NCBI GenBank assembly: GCA_910578555.1
Contig: CAJTPS010000006.1
Coordinates: 1-64,000 of the forward strand
Reading direction: 5' to 3'
DNA: 64,000 nt
DNA from: an uncultured Lachnospiraceae bacterium
Lineage (GTDB): Bacteria; Bacillota; Clostridia; Lachnospirales; Lachnospiraceae
Part shown: positions 43,521-53,169 of the stretch, one piece after another
Position numbering within the stretch: the first letter of the stretch is position 1
Layout of the letters: every line of letters begins with the position of its first letter
Made by a program: the position numbers and the translations under genes
The notes under the pieces: generated by a model
Databases searched by the model: none
What the model was told of the DNA's origin: nothing
The model's input: the letters and a program-made list of their open reading frames with translations, nothing else

Positions 43521-46361
43521 ATGAAAAACGTGAAAAAGTTGCTTAAAAAGGCAATGGTGTTCACCGTAGCAGCTTCTATGCTGGTTGGCACACCGTTGAC
43601 AGCATCGGCAGCAGGCATTCGCGACGTGTACAGCATACAGGACGGTAGTGGCTCTGATGAAGAAAAAGAGAGCGGTACCGGTACGGTATCCAACACCGAC
43701 ACGGGATCCGGTGTGCTGGTCGACAATGATGCTAAGATCATAGGCATTGTCCTGGATAAGGAGAATGTAAATGCAGAGAAAGGAAAGAAGGGGCAGTTCT
43801 TAAAGGCTACCATCGTTCTGGATGGCGAGATTTATAAGAAGGACGAAAACGGAAAAGAAGTTAATGTTACCGAAGAGGTCCGTAAGAAACTTGCTTCCAA
43901 GATCAGATGGGAATTATCTTTTGCCGATGGCAGTAAGGATGAGAATCCGGCTGCAACCGTAGGTATTAAGAGCCCGACTGATGAGAACGGTAAAATAATT
44001 GATAAAACAATAGCTGAAGTGAATCCCAAGAAGGGAACAAAGAAGGGCAAGGAAGTTGTCGTTACGGCAAGTATCAACAGTTCTTACTGGTTTGATGAAG
44101 ATGGGAATGCTCACGAATATGAGCGCCCGGTCGGAACATATGAGGCTTCCGCTAAAGTATTCGTTAAAGAGTACAGTACAGGTCTGGAGTTTAAGGACGT
44201 GCCGACACTTTATGTAAAGCATACGCTTGACTTGAATGACTATCTCGTACGTACACCCTCAACGGCGAATGATGATATCACCTGGATCACCACGGATGCC
44301 AAGATTGCGACAGTTAATGCAGCAGGCGTGGCAACCTTTAAGAAGGAAGGAAGCTGTCTGATTTATGCGGTAGGCGAGCGGGGTGCAAAAACCTGGCTGC
44401 CGGTTGACGTTAAGGCAGGGGTACAGTCTTCCAGAATCGAGATCGTTGATGCCAGCACAGATGCGCCGTTTAAGAACGGAAAAGGTCAGACCAATAAAGC
44501 AGATGCGGATCTGGGTCTGGGAGAATGGAATGAAGATGCAGAAGTCGTAATGTATGCCAAAGTGAAGGGTGCTATTGTCAGCAGCACGGATAGCAAGAAA
44601 GCGGCAACGAGTTTAGACGATGCAAAGATGAATGCTGCCGGTACTAAATATGTAACCGGTAATGTAGAAGTCAAGAATGGCGATGTTTATTATTTGGTAG
44701 ATGGCGATGAAGCAAAATTGCAGGATGCGATAGAGATCACAGATACGGTTACATGGACGTCTAACAAACCGGCGATCGTAGGCGTAGCAGGTGATGATAA
44801 TACAGCTGTACTGACTGCGAAAGGTGTAGGAACGGCTGTGGTTACAGCGAAGGCTTCCAGCGGTAAGACAGCGAAGGTAACGATTGCTGTTAAGGCGACT
44901 TTAACAGGTCTTGAGATCACAAATACAGAAGACGAGTTATATTCCGGTCAGTCTCTGCAGATGACTTTTGACAGAACTCCTGCGGAGAATAAGGACGGCG
45001 TAAAGTGGTCTATCAAGAAAGTAAAATATATGAAGAATGGCGTTGAAAAGGAGAAACCGCATCCGAACGCAACGATCAATTCCAAAGGTCTTCTGAAGAT
45101 TAAGCCGAAGCTGGATCTGTCTGAGACAGGAACGGATGATTCTTATCAGGTCGTTACGGTAGTATTAGAGAGCAAGACAACGAAGAAGGATGAGGATGGA
45201 AAGAAAGTTCCGGTTGCAAGTGATGAGTATGATATTGTAATTTCTCAGAGTAGTATTGATAAAATCACTGTAACGGATGATGCAGGTGCTACGGTTGCAG
45301 AAGTATTTACCGAGTACAAGGATAACGGCAATGCATCAGTTAAGCAGAGCCTTAAGTCATCAGACAAAGCGAATACCACATACATTTCTGTTCCGAAGGA
45401 CAGAACTTATACTGCAGTGGTAGAAGCAAGTAAAGGGCTTGATTATGAGGCAGGTACGGAGACACTGACATGGACAACGTCCAATGCCAAGGTTGCTTCT
45501 ATCAGCTATACAGCAGATGGTAAGGCTAAGATTACAGCGAATGCAAACGGTAAGGCTACCATCACCGTAAGCGGTATTCGTGCGGTTAATAAACCGGATG
45601 GAAGTATTAAATCCGCAAGCGTAATCAAGACGACTTTTAAGGTAGATGTGAAACAGCCTGTCAAGACAGTTACATTGAATAAACCTTCGGTTGTTTTAAA
45701 TGAGAAGCGCCAGAAGAAGAGCGGCGTAGAGGTAATTGCAGATCAGAAGGTTGCTCTGAAAGCGACGCTTGGACCGAAGGGCGTTAAGAAGGAAGCAGTT
45801 TACTGGAGTGTGAAGGAGAACGGCACAGAGCTGACCGACCTGAAAGCACTGGGACTGATGGATAATAGTGGCAAGTTGAAGACAGCAGCTAATGTTTCTG
45901 TCAACTTACCTGCACCTGCGATCGGTGATGTATTCGAGATTACAGCGAGAACGGAGTCCGGCGCTTATGCGGTATCTACAGTTAAGATTGTGCAGAAGAC
46001 GACTAGTGTAGCAATTGCACAAAAAGAACTGGGCGCTGACAAGACACCTGTACTCTTCAGCGAGAAGAATAAGCAGGGTAAAGATGTACTGAATATCAAG
46101 AATGCTGGTATCGGCGAGACATTTAAGATGTATCCTTGTATCAATGTAGGTAAGGATGCAAAGACTAATGTTGATTACTATACAGCAGGAACAGAGAATT
46201 GCGAGGATGTTACTTACAGTGTCAATAAGAAGGGTATTGTGACGATTGACGACGACGGTACAGTACATGCGATCAACAAAGGTACGGTAAAGATTACAGC
46301 TAAGACACCGCTTGGCAAGAAGGCAACTCTTACGGTTAATGTTAGTTTGCCGCAGGGCTGA
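43521..46361 (+). CDS. Secreted surface protein with Big_2-like immunoglobulin domains
   Basis: GGAGGAGAG precedes the ATG. The 946-residue product has a signal peptide (KKAMVFTVAASMLVGTPLTASA, cut near ASAAG) and then repeated Big_2-type modules. Signs are ITWITTDAKIATVNAAG, VTWTSNKPAIVGVAG and AVLTAKGVGTAVVTA, and similar strands to the end. No LPXTG or C-terminal helix is present, so it is probably non-covalently attached or an S-layer-like component. Its Lys-rich, low-Arg composition and its own promoter and terminator suggest high expression. It lies inside the glycan locus and could be the glycosylated substrate; that is inference. Confidence 0.82.
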   Translation: MKNVKKLLKKAMVFTVAASMLVGTPLTASAAGIRDVYSIQDGSGSDEEKESGTGTVSNTDTGSGVLVDNDAKIIGIVLDKENVNAEKGKKGQFLKATIVLDGEIYKKDENGKEVNVTEEVRKKLASKIRWELSFADGSKDENPAATVGIKSPTDENGKIIDKTIAEVNPKKGTKKGKEVVVTASINSSYWFDEDGNAHEYERPVGTYEASAKVFVKEYSTGLEFKDVPTLYVKHTLDLNDYLVRTPSTANDDITWITTDAKIATVNAAGVATFKKEGSCLIYAVGERGAKTWLPVDVKAGVQSSRIEIVDASTDAPFKNGKGQTNKADADLGLGEWNEDAEVVMYAKVKGAIVSSTDSKKAATSLDDAKMNAAGTKYVTGNVEVKNGDVYYLVDGDEAKLQDAIEITDTVTWTSNKPAIVGVAGDDNTAVLTAKGVGTAVVTAKASSGKTAKVTIAVKATLTGLEITNTEDELYSGQSLQMTFDRTPAENKDGVKWSIKKVKYMKNGVEKEKPHPNATINSKGLLKIKPKLDLSETGTDDSYQVVTVVLESKTTKKDEDGKKVPVASDEYDIVISQSSIDKITVTDDAGATVAEVFTEYKDNGNASVKQSLKSSDKANTTYISVPKDRTYTAVVEASKGLDYEAGTETLTWTTSNAKVASISYTADGKAKITANANGKATITVSGIRAVNKPDGSIKSASVIKTTFKVDVKQPVKTVTLNKPSVVLNEKRQKKSGVEVIADQKVALKATLGPKGVKKEAVYWSVKENGTELTDLKALGLMDNSGKLKTAANVSVNLPAPAIGDVFEITARTESGAYAVSTVKIVQKTTSVAIAQKELGADKTPVLFSEKNKQGKDVLNIKNAGIGETFKMYPCINVGKDAKTNVDYYTAGTENCEDVTYSVNKKGIVTIDDDGTVHAINKGTVKITAKTPLGKKATLTVNVSLPQG

Positions 46362-46422
46362 TTGTAGGCATAACATTGTTGTGGTATCATAACTGAATTA
46401 TTATGATTGCATAATCATTAGA

Positions 46423-46464
46423 AACAGGGTAGTATTTCATTAGGAATGCTGCCTTGTTTTTTTG
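46423..46464 (+). terminator. Rho-independent terminator after the Big_2 gene
   Basis: AACAGGGTAGTATT pairs with AATGCTGCCTTGTT (G-U pairs allowed) and is followed by seven Ts. Confidence 0.85.
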
Positions 46465-46509
46465 TTAAACAGAGCAGCGTGCAGTATGATAGAAAGGTAT
46501 GGTGTATTT

Positions 46510-47634
46510 ATGCGCAGGAAGATTGTGATGATCGGACCGGTTTATCCGTATAAGGGCGGGATATCCCATTACACCGGGCTCATGTATCGTGAACTGGAGA
46601 AGCGCTGTGATGTGGAGATGATTTCATATAAGATGCAGTATCCGCGATTCCTGTTCCATAAGGAACAGAGAGATTACAGCAATGATTCTTTCCGGATAGA
46701 GCACGCGGAGTATATACTTCATACGGCGAATCCGGTCAATATCATAAAGACAGCGCGCCATATCAGACGACAGCGGCCTGACATGGTGGTAATTCAGTGG
46801 TGGCATCCCTATTTCGCGCCGTGCTACTTCCTCTTGACGCGTTTTACGGGCGGACAGAATGTCGTATTCATTTGTCATAACGTGTTTCCGCATGAGCGGT
46901 TTCCCATGGACCGGTTTCTTACGAGACTGGCTCTGAAATATGGCGGTCATTATATTGTGCATGCAAGGGAGGAGGCGGAAGAACTGAGGAAGATCAAGAA
47001 GAATCCTGATTATGTGGTGACGCCGCATCCGACTTATAATGCTTTTCGGTTTGAGGGTATGAGTCAGGCGCAGGCAAGAGAAAGGCTGCAGATATCACCG
47101 GAAGAGAGAATACTTCTGTTCTTCGGCTATGTAAGAGAGTATAAGGGACTGAAATACCTGATGCGTGCCATGCCGGAGATATTCCGTGAGGACGAGAAGG
47201 TCAGACTGTGGGTTGTCGGAGAGTTTGGGACAGACAGGGATGAATACGGGAATCTGATACATGAACTGGGTATACGGAACTGGATTCGGGTGGTGGACTC
47301 CTATACGCCGGACCGGGAGGTGGAACAGTACTTTGCGGCGGCGGATCTGGTGGTGCTGCCTTACACGTCCGCGACGCAGAGCGGGATCGTGCAGATCGCA
47401 TACGGATTCACTAAGCCGGTGATTGTCACGAATGTGGGCGGCCTGCCGGATGTAGTGGAGGATGGCAGGACGGGGTATGTGGTACGGCCAGAGAGTCCGG
47501 AGGCGATTGCGGAAGCGGTTCTTAGGTTCTTCAGGGAGAATCAGGCACGGCGAATGGAGAAGAATATAGAGGAGGAGTCTTATCGGTTCTCGTGGGAGCG
47601 GATGGGGGATGTGATGGAATTATTTTTTGATTGA
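46510..47634 (+). CDS. GT4 family glycosyltransferase
   Basis: The frame extends upstream into the terminator. ATG 46510 gives a normal Rossmann start (MRRKIVMIGPVYPYKGGIS), although the ribosome binding site AAAGG is rather far. The 374-residue enzyme has GT-B features: a glycine-rich N-terminal loop, FFGYVREYKGLKYLM, and SATQSGIVQIAYGFTKPVIVTNVGGLPDVV near the C-terminal donor site. GT4 enzymes transfer sugars with retention, usually in exopolysaccharide or wall glycan synthesis. It lies at the edge of the accessory cassette that follows. Confidence 0.88.
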   Translation: MRRKIVMIGPVYPYKGGISHYTGLMYRELEKRCDVEMISYKMQYPRFLFHKEQRDYSNDSFRIEHAEYILHTANPVNIIKTARHIRRQRPDMVVIQWWHPYFAPCYFLLTRFTGGQNVVFICHNVFPHERFPMDRFLTRLALKYGGHYIVHAREEAEELRKIKKNPDYVVTPHPTYNAFRFEGMSQAQARERLQISPEERILLFFGYVREYKGLKYLMRAMPEIFREDEKVRLWVVGEFGTDRDEYGNLIHELGIRNWIRVVDSYTPDREVEQYFAAADLVVLPYTSATQSGIVQIAYGFTKPVIVTNVGGLPDVVEDGRTGYVVRPESPEAIAEAVLRFFRENQARRMEKNIEEESYRFSWERMGDVMELFFD

Positions 47635-47659
47635 CTTAAGTAAGTGAATCATATAGAAT
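47631..47659 (+). promoter_or_regulatory. Promoter of the cyclase-like gene
   Basis: TTGACT and TAGAAT are separated by exactly 17 bases. The -35 box overlaps the stop codon of the GT4 gene, about 80 bases before the next start. Confidence 0.65.
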
Positions 47660-47741
47660 AGTAAATGTAATTTACTTTGTAAAATACGAAATTATTTAGA
47701 ATCGAAGATTATACAAATGAGTATAAAGCGAGAAATGCGGA

Positions 47742-49172
47742 ATGAAATGGGAACTCTTAACACCGGTATTTGATGTATTTCAGAAGATGTTTCAAAATAC
47801 AATGAAGGAGCTCTTTGCGAATAAGTGTTTGTGCGAAGAAGCTTCATTGTATTTTTTTGTGGTCGAAATTCTAAATGACTCTAAACGTGTATTTTATATT
47901 AATCCGACGGGTGAAATAAATGATATTTCGGAAAACGGGGAGCAGACTGTTAATGGGTTGATTCATAAATCTATGAAAGAAAGAATTAAAGACGGAACGT
48001 ATATGCAGATGATCTCTGATTCTGTAGAAATTGGTGGACAGAAGTGTAAAATAGGCTGGATCATCGCATCAGAATGTATGGATCATAACAGAGGACGTTT
48101 TCTGTTCCGGTGCGTGTGTGAGGCATTGGCCGATGCGTTTAATGGTATGCTGAGGCAGACGGATTATGCTTATGAATCAGATGTGATCCGGCAAATTACT
48201 GCATGGTGGACTGACGAGGAGCAGCATTTTATTCAAGCAAGCATACAGGAGGCAGCGGATAAAGTCAGCCTGTATTTACAAACATTATACGCTCCGTTGA
48301 ATCTGTCATTTATAGTGAAGCTGTCCGGGGAGTATTATGAAAGAGCAGCGTGTCGTTCGAATATGGTATTGCTGTCTCAGAAGGCCGCATGCAGCATAAG
48401 GAAAACAGATTTTGTATATTGTCTTGATAATACAGAGTTTGATGAAATGAAATTAGATGATATTTTTTTTATTCCGGCACAAATGAGGTTGATCAGAAAG
48501 CTGTTACAGATTGCACAGCAGGATCTGTGTCTGGTATTGGGAGAGGACGCGGACAGACATATTTTCAAAGTGCTTGGCATCTGTAAGAAAAGTCTGTTTC
48601 ATGAAAAAAATCGACAAATTTCTCACGTGATGATTCGATTTAAAAATCATATGCAATGGGATATGTTGTTAAATGAGATATACATGTTTTCTTACAAAAA
48701 TGGACAGTATATTATTGAAGATAAAACTGACGACCGGAATATTGTCACACAAATTCGGGAATATTTCGGGGAATGTGAGGAGAATTGCAAAAACTCGGCG
48801 GCTGCAATTTCGGAAGCATTGCAACAGGAGCACGGCACTATGATAATTCTGATGCGTGCGGAGGAGGCTCGAGGGGAAGCCAGAAGGCTGGGAGAAAAAC
48901 AATACGGACTTCCGGCTGTCGTGCCGAAAATTCTGACAGATGATATCAGGCAGTTGAGCAATATAGATGGAAGCGTGATTATGGACACATCCGGCAGGAT
49001 ATACGGAATCGGAATGATACTGGACGGAGCCGGACAGGCTCCGGGGAACCTGGCAAGAGGCGCGCGATATAACTCTGTGGTCAAATACAGAGAAGAACTG
49101 AGAAAGCGTAATGTGAAAGCGATGTTTTTCATAATATCAGAGGATAAGACGGTGGATCTTTTGGTTTGCTGA
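47742..49172 (+). CDS. DisA_N/diadenylate-cyclase-fold protein with novel N-terminal region
   Basis: The last 120 or so residues of this 476-residue protein resemble a DAC (DisA_N) domain: HGTMIILMRAEE, a helical spacer, SNIDGSVIMDTSGRI in place of the DGA motif, GARYNSVVKY in place of GTRHR, and MFFIISEDKTVDLL. DAC enzymes make c-di-AMP. The DGS and RYN changes mean either an altered product or only nucleotide binding. The first 350 residues match nothing I recognise and may be a sensor. The housekeeping c-di-AMP synthases are CdaA or DisA, and this protein has neither layout. It has its own promoter. The ATG has only a weak ribosome binding site. A 56-residue gene and an HExxH protein follow. 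Confidence 0.7.
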   Translation: MKWELLTPVFDVFQKMFQNTMKELFANKCLCEEASLYFFVVEILNDSKRVFYINPTGEINDISENGEQTVNGLIHKSMKERIKDGTYMQMISDSVEIGGQKCKIGWIIASECMDHNRGRFLFRCVCEALADAFNGMLRQTDYAYESDVIRQITAWWTDEEQHFIQASIQEAADKVSLYLQTLYAPLNLSFIVKLSGEYYERAACRSNMVLLSQKAACSIRKTDFVYCLDNTEFDEMKLDDIFFIPAQMRLIRKLLQIAQQDLCLVLGEDADRHIFKVLGICKKSLFHEKNRQISHVMIRFKNHMQWDMLLNEIYMFSYKNGQYIIEDKTDDRNIVTQIREYFGECEENCKNSAAAISEALQQEHGTMIILMRAEEARGEARRLGEKQYGLPAVVPKILTDDIRQLSNIDGSVIMDTSGRIYGIGMILDGAGQAPGNLARGARYNSVVKYREELRKRNVKAMFFIISEDKTVDLLVC

Positions 49173-49182
49173 AAAATGGCTG

Positions 49183-49212
49183 TTGACATTTGAAAATGAC
49201 TTGCGATATTAT
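49183..49212 (+). promoter_or_regulatory. Promoter of the 56-residue protein gene
   Basis: TTGACA (perfect) and TATTAT are separated by 18 bases, starting ten bases after the cyclase-like gene. AT-rich repeats follow. Confidence 0.65.
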
Positions 49213-49281
49213 ATATTATAGGAGATTTATTTTCTATTCTAATAGTCAAGAAGAAAACGGGGAATTCAGGAGGGAACATGT

Positions 49282-49452
49282 ATGGCAACGGCAAGTGAAA
49301 GAAGATATAAGTTGAGCAGCTTTAAATTTATGGGTTTGCTGAGAGAACCCGATCCGAATGAGCCGCAGCCACCGTCAACCTATTGGAAGCCGACTGAGAG
49401 AGATTATTCCAAGCTTGCGGCAAAGCTGAAAGAACAGAGAATGGATAGATAA
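49282..49452 (+). CDS. 56-residue hypothetical protein
   Basis: AGGAGG lies eight bases before the ATG. The predicted product starts MATASERRYKLSSFKFMGLL and ends KLKEQRMDR, with a proline-rich middle (EPDPNEPQPPSTYWKPTE). It is basic at both ends, with no transmembrane helix. It has its own consensus promoter and is followed by a hairpin, so it could be expressed separately from, or more than, the downstream HExxH gene. I know no relatives. A role as adaptor, inhibitor or substrate of the protease-like neighbour is possible but unproven. Confidence 0.6.
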   Translation: MATASERRYKLSSFKFMGLLREPDPNEPQPPSTYWKPTERDYSKLAAKLKEQRMDR

Positions 49453-49458
49453 AATCAT

Positions 49459-49490
49459 GAGAGTCGGGAATTTGTTCCGACTCTCTTCTT
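49459..49490 (+). terminator. Terminator or attenuator between the 56-residue and HExxH genes
   Basis: GAGAGTCGG and CCGACTCTC form a perfect 9-bp stem followed by TTCTT. The next start codon is only 30 bases on and has no visible promoter of its own, so read-through is likely. Confidence 0.6.
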
Positions 49491-49520
49491 GCGAAAATAA
49501 CAATATGCGGCGGAGGAACT

Positions 49521-52244
49521 ATGGGACGGGAAATTGACATCAGGATCATGAATTTGAATAAGTGGTATGTACCGAAAAGTTTTTCGATAGAGGAGCTGAA
49601 GAGCCCCGTTGTACTCGGATATTTTGATGCACTTCAGGTTCGGGAAATCAGAATTGATCAGGAAGGACAGCATCCCTTCATTGCCGGATATGGAAAACAG
49701 GAAGAGTGTAAAAATACGGAAAAGAAGGAATTGACGGATTTCAGTTCTCAAGAGCAGATGCTGTTTTTGAATATTTGTCAGGATGGCGAGGAGGAAAACG
49801 GGATCTGTTTTACGAGGGAAACTGTTGATGAGTTTTGGAGTGATCAGTCTTGTCCGTACGTATTCCTCTCGATGATACATATTAATCACAGTGGTAAACT
49901 CAGGCAGGCACTGCAGAAGATTAAGAGAGTTTTCGGGAAAGATTACTTGAGCTATATATCGTTTGATTACTGTGATATCGTGCTGTTTGCACACAAAACG
50001 AAGATCCGTGAATTTATGATTTATATCAAACGGCTTTTTGAGGTGGAAGAGGGGGAGGAGGCGGTCATATTTGACACCTTTTCTATGGTCAGTTTCCATC
50101 CGGATTTTACAGAAGAACAGAACCGGGTGGACTGCGGGCGGTTATGCGGACAGGAGCAGTTAGAATTTCAGGCGACAATCAATCTGAGCATAAGAGATTA
50201 TGGACAGTTTGCAGAGTGGTATTCGGATGTACAGGAGCTGGATCATAGTATAACCCGGTATAATATGTTCGGAAGACATGATGTATCTATTGTAAATGAG
50301 TATGCGGATACCGCATGGCTTATGCAGATCATGCAGAGGCTGCATAACCAAGAGAGCAGAGATATCTTCTGGACATTTGAGACATATATTAAGATACCGG
50401 ATAATGACGGAATCGTTATGGTGCCGGATGAACCTGATTATCTTGAGGAAGTATATCAATATGTCAGTGAGAATCTGAACAGAGAAATCCGGGGGTCCGA
50501 TGAAGCATACGGATTTGAGGAAATCATTAACCGGTCTCAATTCCGTGATAAAAGCAGGTATCTTTTGCCCATATATGAAGTGAGGGATTGTATTTGCAGC
50601 ATTGTTAAGAATAGCTTTGCGGAAGAGTTCGTCTATTGTATCTATGAGTCGTTTTTGCATTTTGTGTCATATATGAAAAAAGAAATTACATATATGAGTG
50701 ATGAAGGACGGGATACAATCAGCAGCGAAAGAAAGATTGCAAAAGAATACGACAATTATTTCACAGCATTAAACACACTGGTTAACAGTACGATGCACAA
50801 TGAGCGGCAGTTTGTGCAGGCAACTGCTTTTAATGCGGTGTTTTATTCTGTGCCGCCTAAAATTATGGCATTTTATAATGCCTATATTTATCGTATTAAA
50901 CAGATACTGCGAGATCTGCAGTGTAAGGAGGGGTATACATTTCTGATTTACCCGAGCTTTTCGCCGACAATATCTGTGGAGCAGATTTCTCTGGATGACA
51001 GCCTGCCGGCAGATCGGCTTCTGACAGTCAGAATCAGCGAGAAATCGCTTTATGATATAGAATCTGTTATGTATCAGCTTGTACATGAACTGGCTCACTA
51101 TGTCGGGAATGGATTGCGATGCAGGAGGAAGCGTAAGAAGATTATTGTAGATACACTGGTGAAATATATTGCAGCACAGTGCGGCATGCAGCAGGAAATG
51201 TATCAGGCAATGCAGGCTTTGGCATATGTGAATCTGGTGGACTTCGGTGAAGAGATATCCGGCGAAAGTGCACAGTGGAACAGGTATGAGTATCTGAAAT
51301 ATATGAATGCTTCGGGCAGGCAGCTTCTACAAATACTGGAGAGCCAGCAGGTATGTCAGGAATTTTTCTGCCGGTATTATCAGCAAAAGATTTCTGCCGG
51401 AGAAGAATTTTATGATGAGATGCTGGAAGAGATCGGGATAGAGAGGGATAATCAGCAGGCATATATTACAAATTTACTGCCTCAGTACTGCAATTTTAAG
51501 TCTACAGTATTGCGAGATCAAATGGAAAAAATCAATTCCGAAGTAGAGACATATGAATATGAAAATTATATCGAGCTGCTCAAAAGCGCTTACAGTGAAA
51601 GCTACGCAGATCTGCAGATGATCCTTGTGCTGGCCATGCAGGCGGAGGACTACTTAAATACTTTTTTTGTGAAGCAGAATGTGCCTGCAGCCGATTTGAT
51701 TTCCGATACCGAAGCCTTGATTCGAATCAGCACGGTCTACAGGGTTATGACAGAATGTGGAGTGTGGGGAAACAGAAAGAGCGTTCAAGAATGCGGATTT
51801 GATGAGATCATAGCATGTCTTGAGGCTTATAATCGGGAGGTTGAAGAAGGGACTGATCCGGAGGAACGCCGCGCAGGGGCAGAGAGCATACGGCAGATCG
51901 GAGAACTGTTCGGAAAGTATGATTTCACACATGGAATACAATTCAAACAGATATCATTGGAAAAGCAGGAGCAAATAAAGCAGATGTGTATGGCGATGGA
52001 GGATATTGTTCCATTTGTGGATGCAGCCGGCGGGTTATATGATTATTTGCTGGAGGTTATGAAGGAGTCGCTGCAAGAATATACAAAACCGGTCAAGCAG
52101 GATATGATTAAAGATGTAAGAAACGTCGTGAGGAAAATACTGAATTTTGAAGACACATCGGAAGTGTTTGACTGCATAGAGGAAGAACTGAGCAGATATA
52201 AGAGGGAAGGGTGCAGGATTCAGCCGGGCAAAGCAGAAGTGTAG
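49521..52244 (+). CDS. Large protein with HExxH metallopeptidase motif
   Basis: GCGGAGGAACT precedes the ATG. The 907-residue product has no signal peptide or transmembrane helix, so it is cytoplasmic. The zinc-type motif is QLVHELAHYVGN with His522, Glu523 and His526. SESYADLQMI about 170 residues later offers Glu693 as a possible third ligand, as in ExxAD-type gluzincins. The first 500 residues and the tail show no known domain; a Lys/Arg-rich patch (LRCRRKRKKI) follows the motif. It is the last gene of the cassette with the cyclase-like and 56-residue proteins. A protease role is inferred from motif and context. Confidence 0.68.
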   Translation: MGREIDIRIMNLNKWYVPKSFSIEELKSPVVLGYFDALQVREIRIDQEGQHPFIAGYGKQEECKNTEKKELTDFSSQEQMLFLNICQDGEEENGICFTRETVDEFWSDQSCPYVFLSMIHINHSGKLRQALQKIKRVFGKDYLSYISFDYCDIVLFAHKTKIREFMIYIKRLFEVEEGEEAVIFDTFSMVSFHPDFTEEQNRVDCGRLCGQEQLEFQATINLSIRDYGQFAEWYSDVQELDHSITRYNMFGRHDVSIVNEYADTAWLMQIMQRLHNQESRDIFWTFETYIKIPDNDGIVMVPDEPDYLEEVYQYVSENLNREIRGSDEAYGFEEIINRSQFRDKSRYLLPIYEVRDCICSIVKNSFAEEFVYCIYESFLHFVSYMKKEITYMSDEGRDTISSERKIAKEYDNYFTALNTLVNSTMHNERQFVQATAFNAVFYSVPPKIMAFYNAYIYRIKQILRDLQCKEGYTFLIYPSFSPTISVEQISLDDSLPADRLLTVRISEKSLYDIESVMYQLVHELAHYVGNGLRCRRKRKKIIVDTLVKYIAAQCGMQQEMYQAMQALAYVNLVDFGEEISGESAQWNRYEYLKYMNASGRQLLQILESQQVCQEFFCRYYQQKISAGEEFYDEMLEEIGIERDNQQAYITNLLPQYCNFKSTVLRDQMEKINSEVETYEYENYIELLKSAYSESYADLQMILVLAMQAEDYLNTFFVKQNVPAADLISDTEALIRISTVYRVMTECGVWGNRKSVQECGFDEIIACLEAYNREVEEGTDPEERRAGAESIRQIGELFGKYDFTHGIQFKQISLEKQEQIKQMCMAMEDIVPFVDAAGGLYDYLLEVMKESLQEYTKPVKQDMIKDVRNVVRKILNFEDTSEVFDCIEEELSRYKREGCRIQPGKAEV

Positions 52245-52320
52245 TGAACTTCCTATGAGAAACTGCTGCATGCTGTTTGGAAGCAATGATATGTGTTTAA
52301 ACAGGTAGGATGGTCGGACG

Positions 52321-53169
52321 ATGGAAGAAGGTAAGGAAAAGCTGGTTAGTATTATTGTGCCTGTATATCAGGTGAAAGAGTATGTCGGCGAGTGTGTGGA
52401 ATCTTTGCGGGCGCAGACGTATACCAATCTGGAGATTCTGCTGGTGGACGACGGCAGTACCGACGGTTCCGGGGAAATCTGTGATGAATATGCGTATAGA
52501 GATAACAGGATTCGGGTCATTCATCAGGAGAACTACGGACTTTCTGCGGCCAGAAATACAGGCCTGGATCAGGCTGCGGGCGAATATGTAGCGTTTGTGG
52601 ATTCAGACGATGTTGTACTGCCGGATTTTATAGAGACGCTGTATGATCTGTCAGACAGGTATCAGGCGGATATTGCGGCCTGTGCGTTTGTGCGCGGGAA
52701 GATAGAAGAAATCGGTGGAACTGCCGGGTCTGGCGGTAGTGCAAGAGATATTTGCATGACCTCGGAGCAGATGCTGCGTCAGTGGCATGGGAAGTATAAG
52801 AAGTGGGAGACAATCGCATGTAATAAGTTATATCGGAAGCAGATTCTGAATGGGACGGACAGTAATGGGGGGATACGTTTTCCGATCAGCAGAAGGCATG
52901 AAGATGTCCTGACGAGTCATCTGATCGTCGCGAACGCGTCGCGAATCGTGTTGACCACGCGGAAACTCTATCTATACCGTACCAGAGAAGGCAGTATCAC
53001 GACACAGACAATGAAAGCGGAGCAGCGAAGGGAAAATCTGCGTGCGCAGAGAGAGCGGATGGCGTTTTTTAAAGAGAGACGGTATTGGAGGGCGTATCTG
53101 AATCTGCTGGCGGGGTATGTGATGCATGTGGGATGGTTTGGATGGATGAGGGTGAAGAGATGCAAGTGA
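52321..53169 (+). CDS. GT2 family glycosyltransferase
   Basis: The 282-residue enzyme has GT2 motifs VSIIVPVYQVKEYVGE, LLVDDGSTDGSGEI, NYGLSAARNTGLDQA and the DXD element DSDD in FVDSDDVV. A conserved ExW-like stretch, RHEDVLTSHLI, follows. It belongs functionally to the glycan locus resumed after the accessory cassette. Its last codons overlap the next gene by ten bases. The ribosome binding site is weak (GTAGGA far upstream). Confidence 0.85.
   Translation: MEEGKEKLVSIIVPVYQVKEYVGECVESLRAQTYTNLEILLVDDGSTDGSGEICDEYAYRDNRIRVIHQENYGLSAARNTGLDQAAGEYVAFVDSDDVVLPDFIETLYDLSDRYQADIAACAFVRGKIEEIGGTAGSGGSARDICMTSEQMLRQWHGKYKKWETIACNKLYRKQILNGTDSNGGIRFPISRRHEDVLTSHLIVANASRIVLTTRKLYLYRTREGSITTQTMKAEQRRENLRAQRERMAFFKERRYWRAYLNLLAGYVMHVGWFGWMRVKRCK

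Noticed and set aside
49459..49490. Integron or attachment site
   Set aside because: It is a simple perfect hairpin with T-rich tail between genes; no integrase is present.
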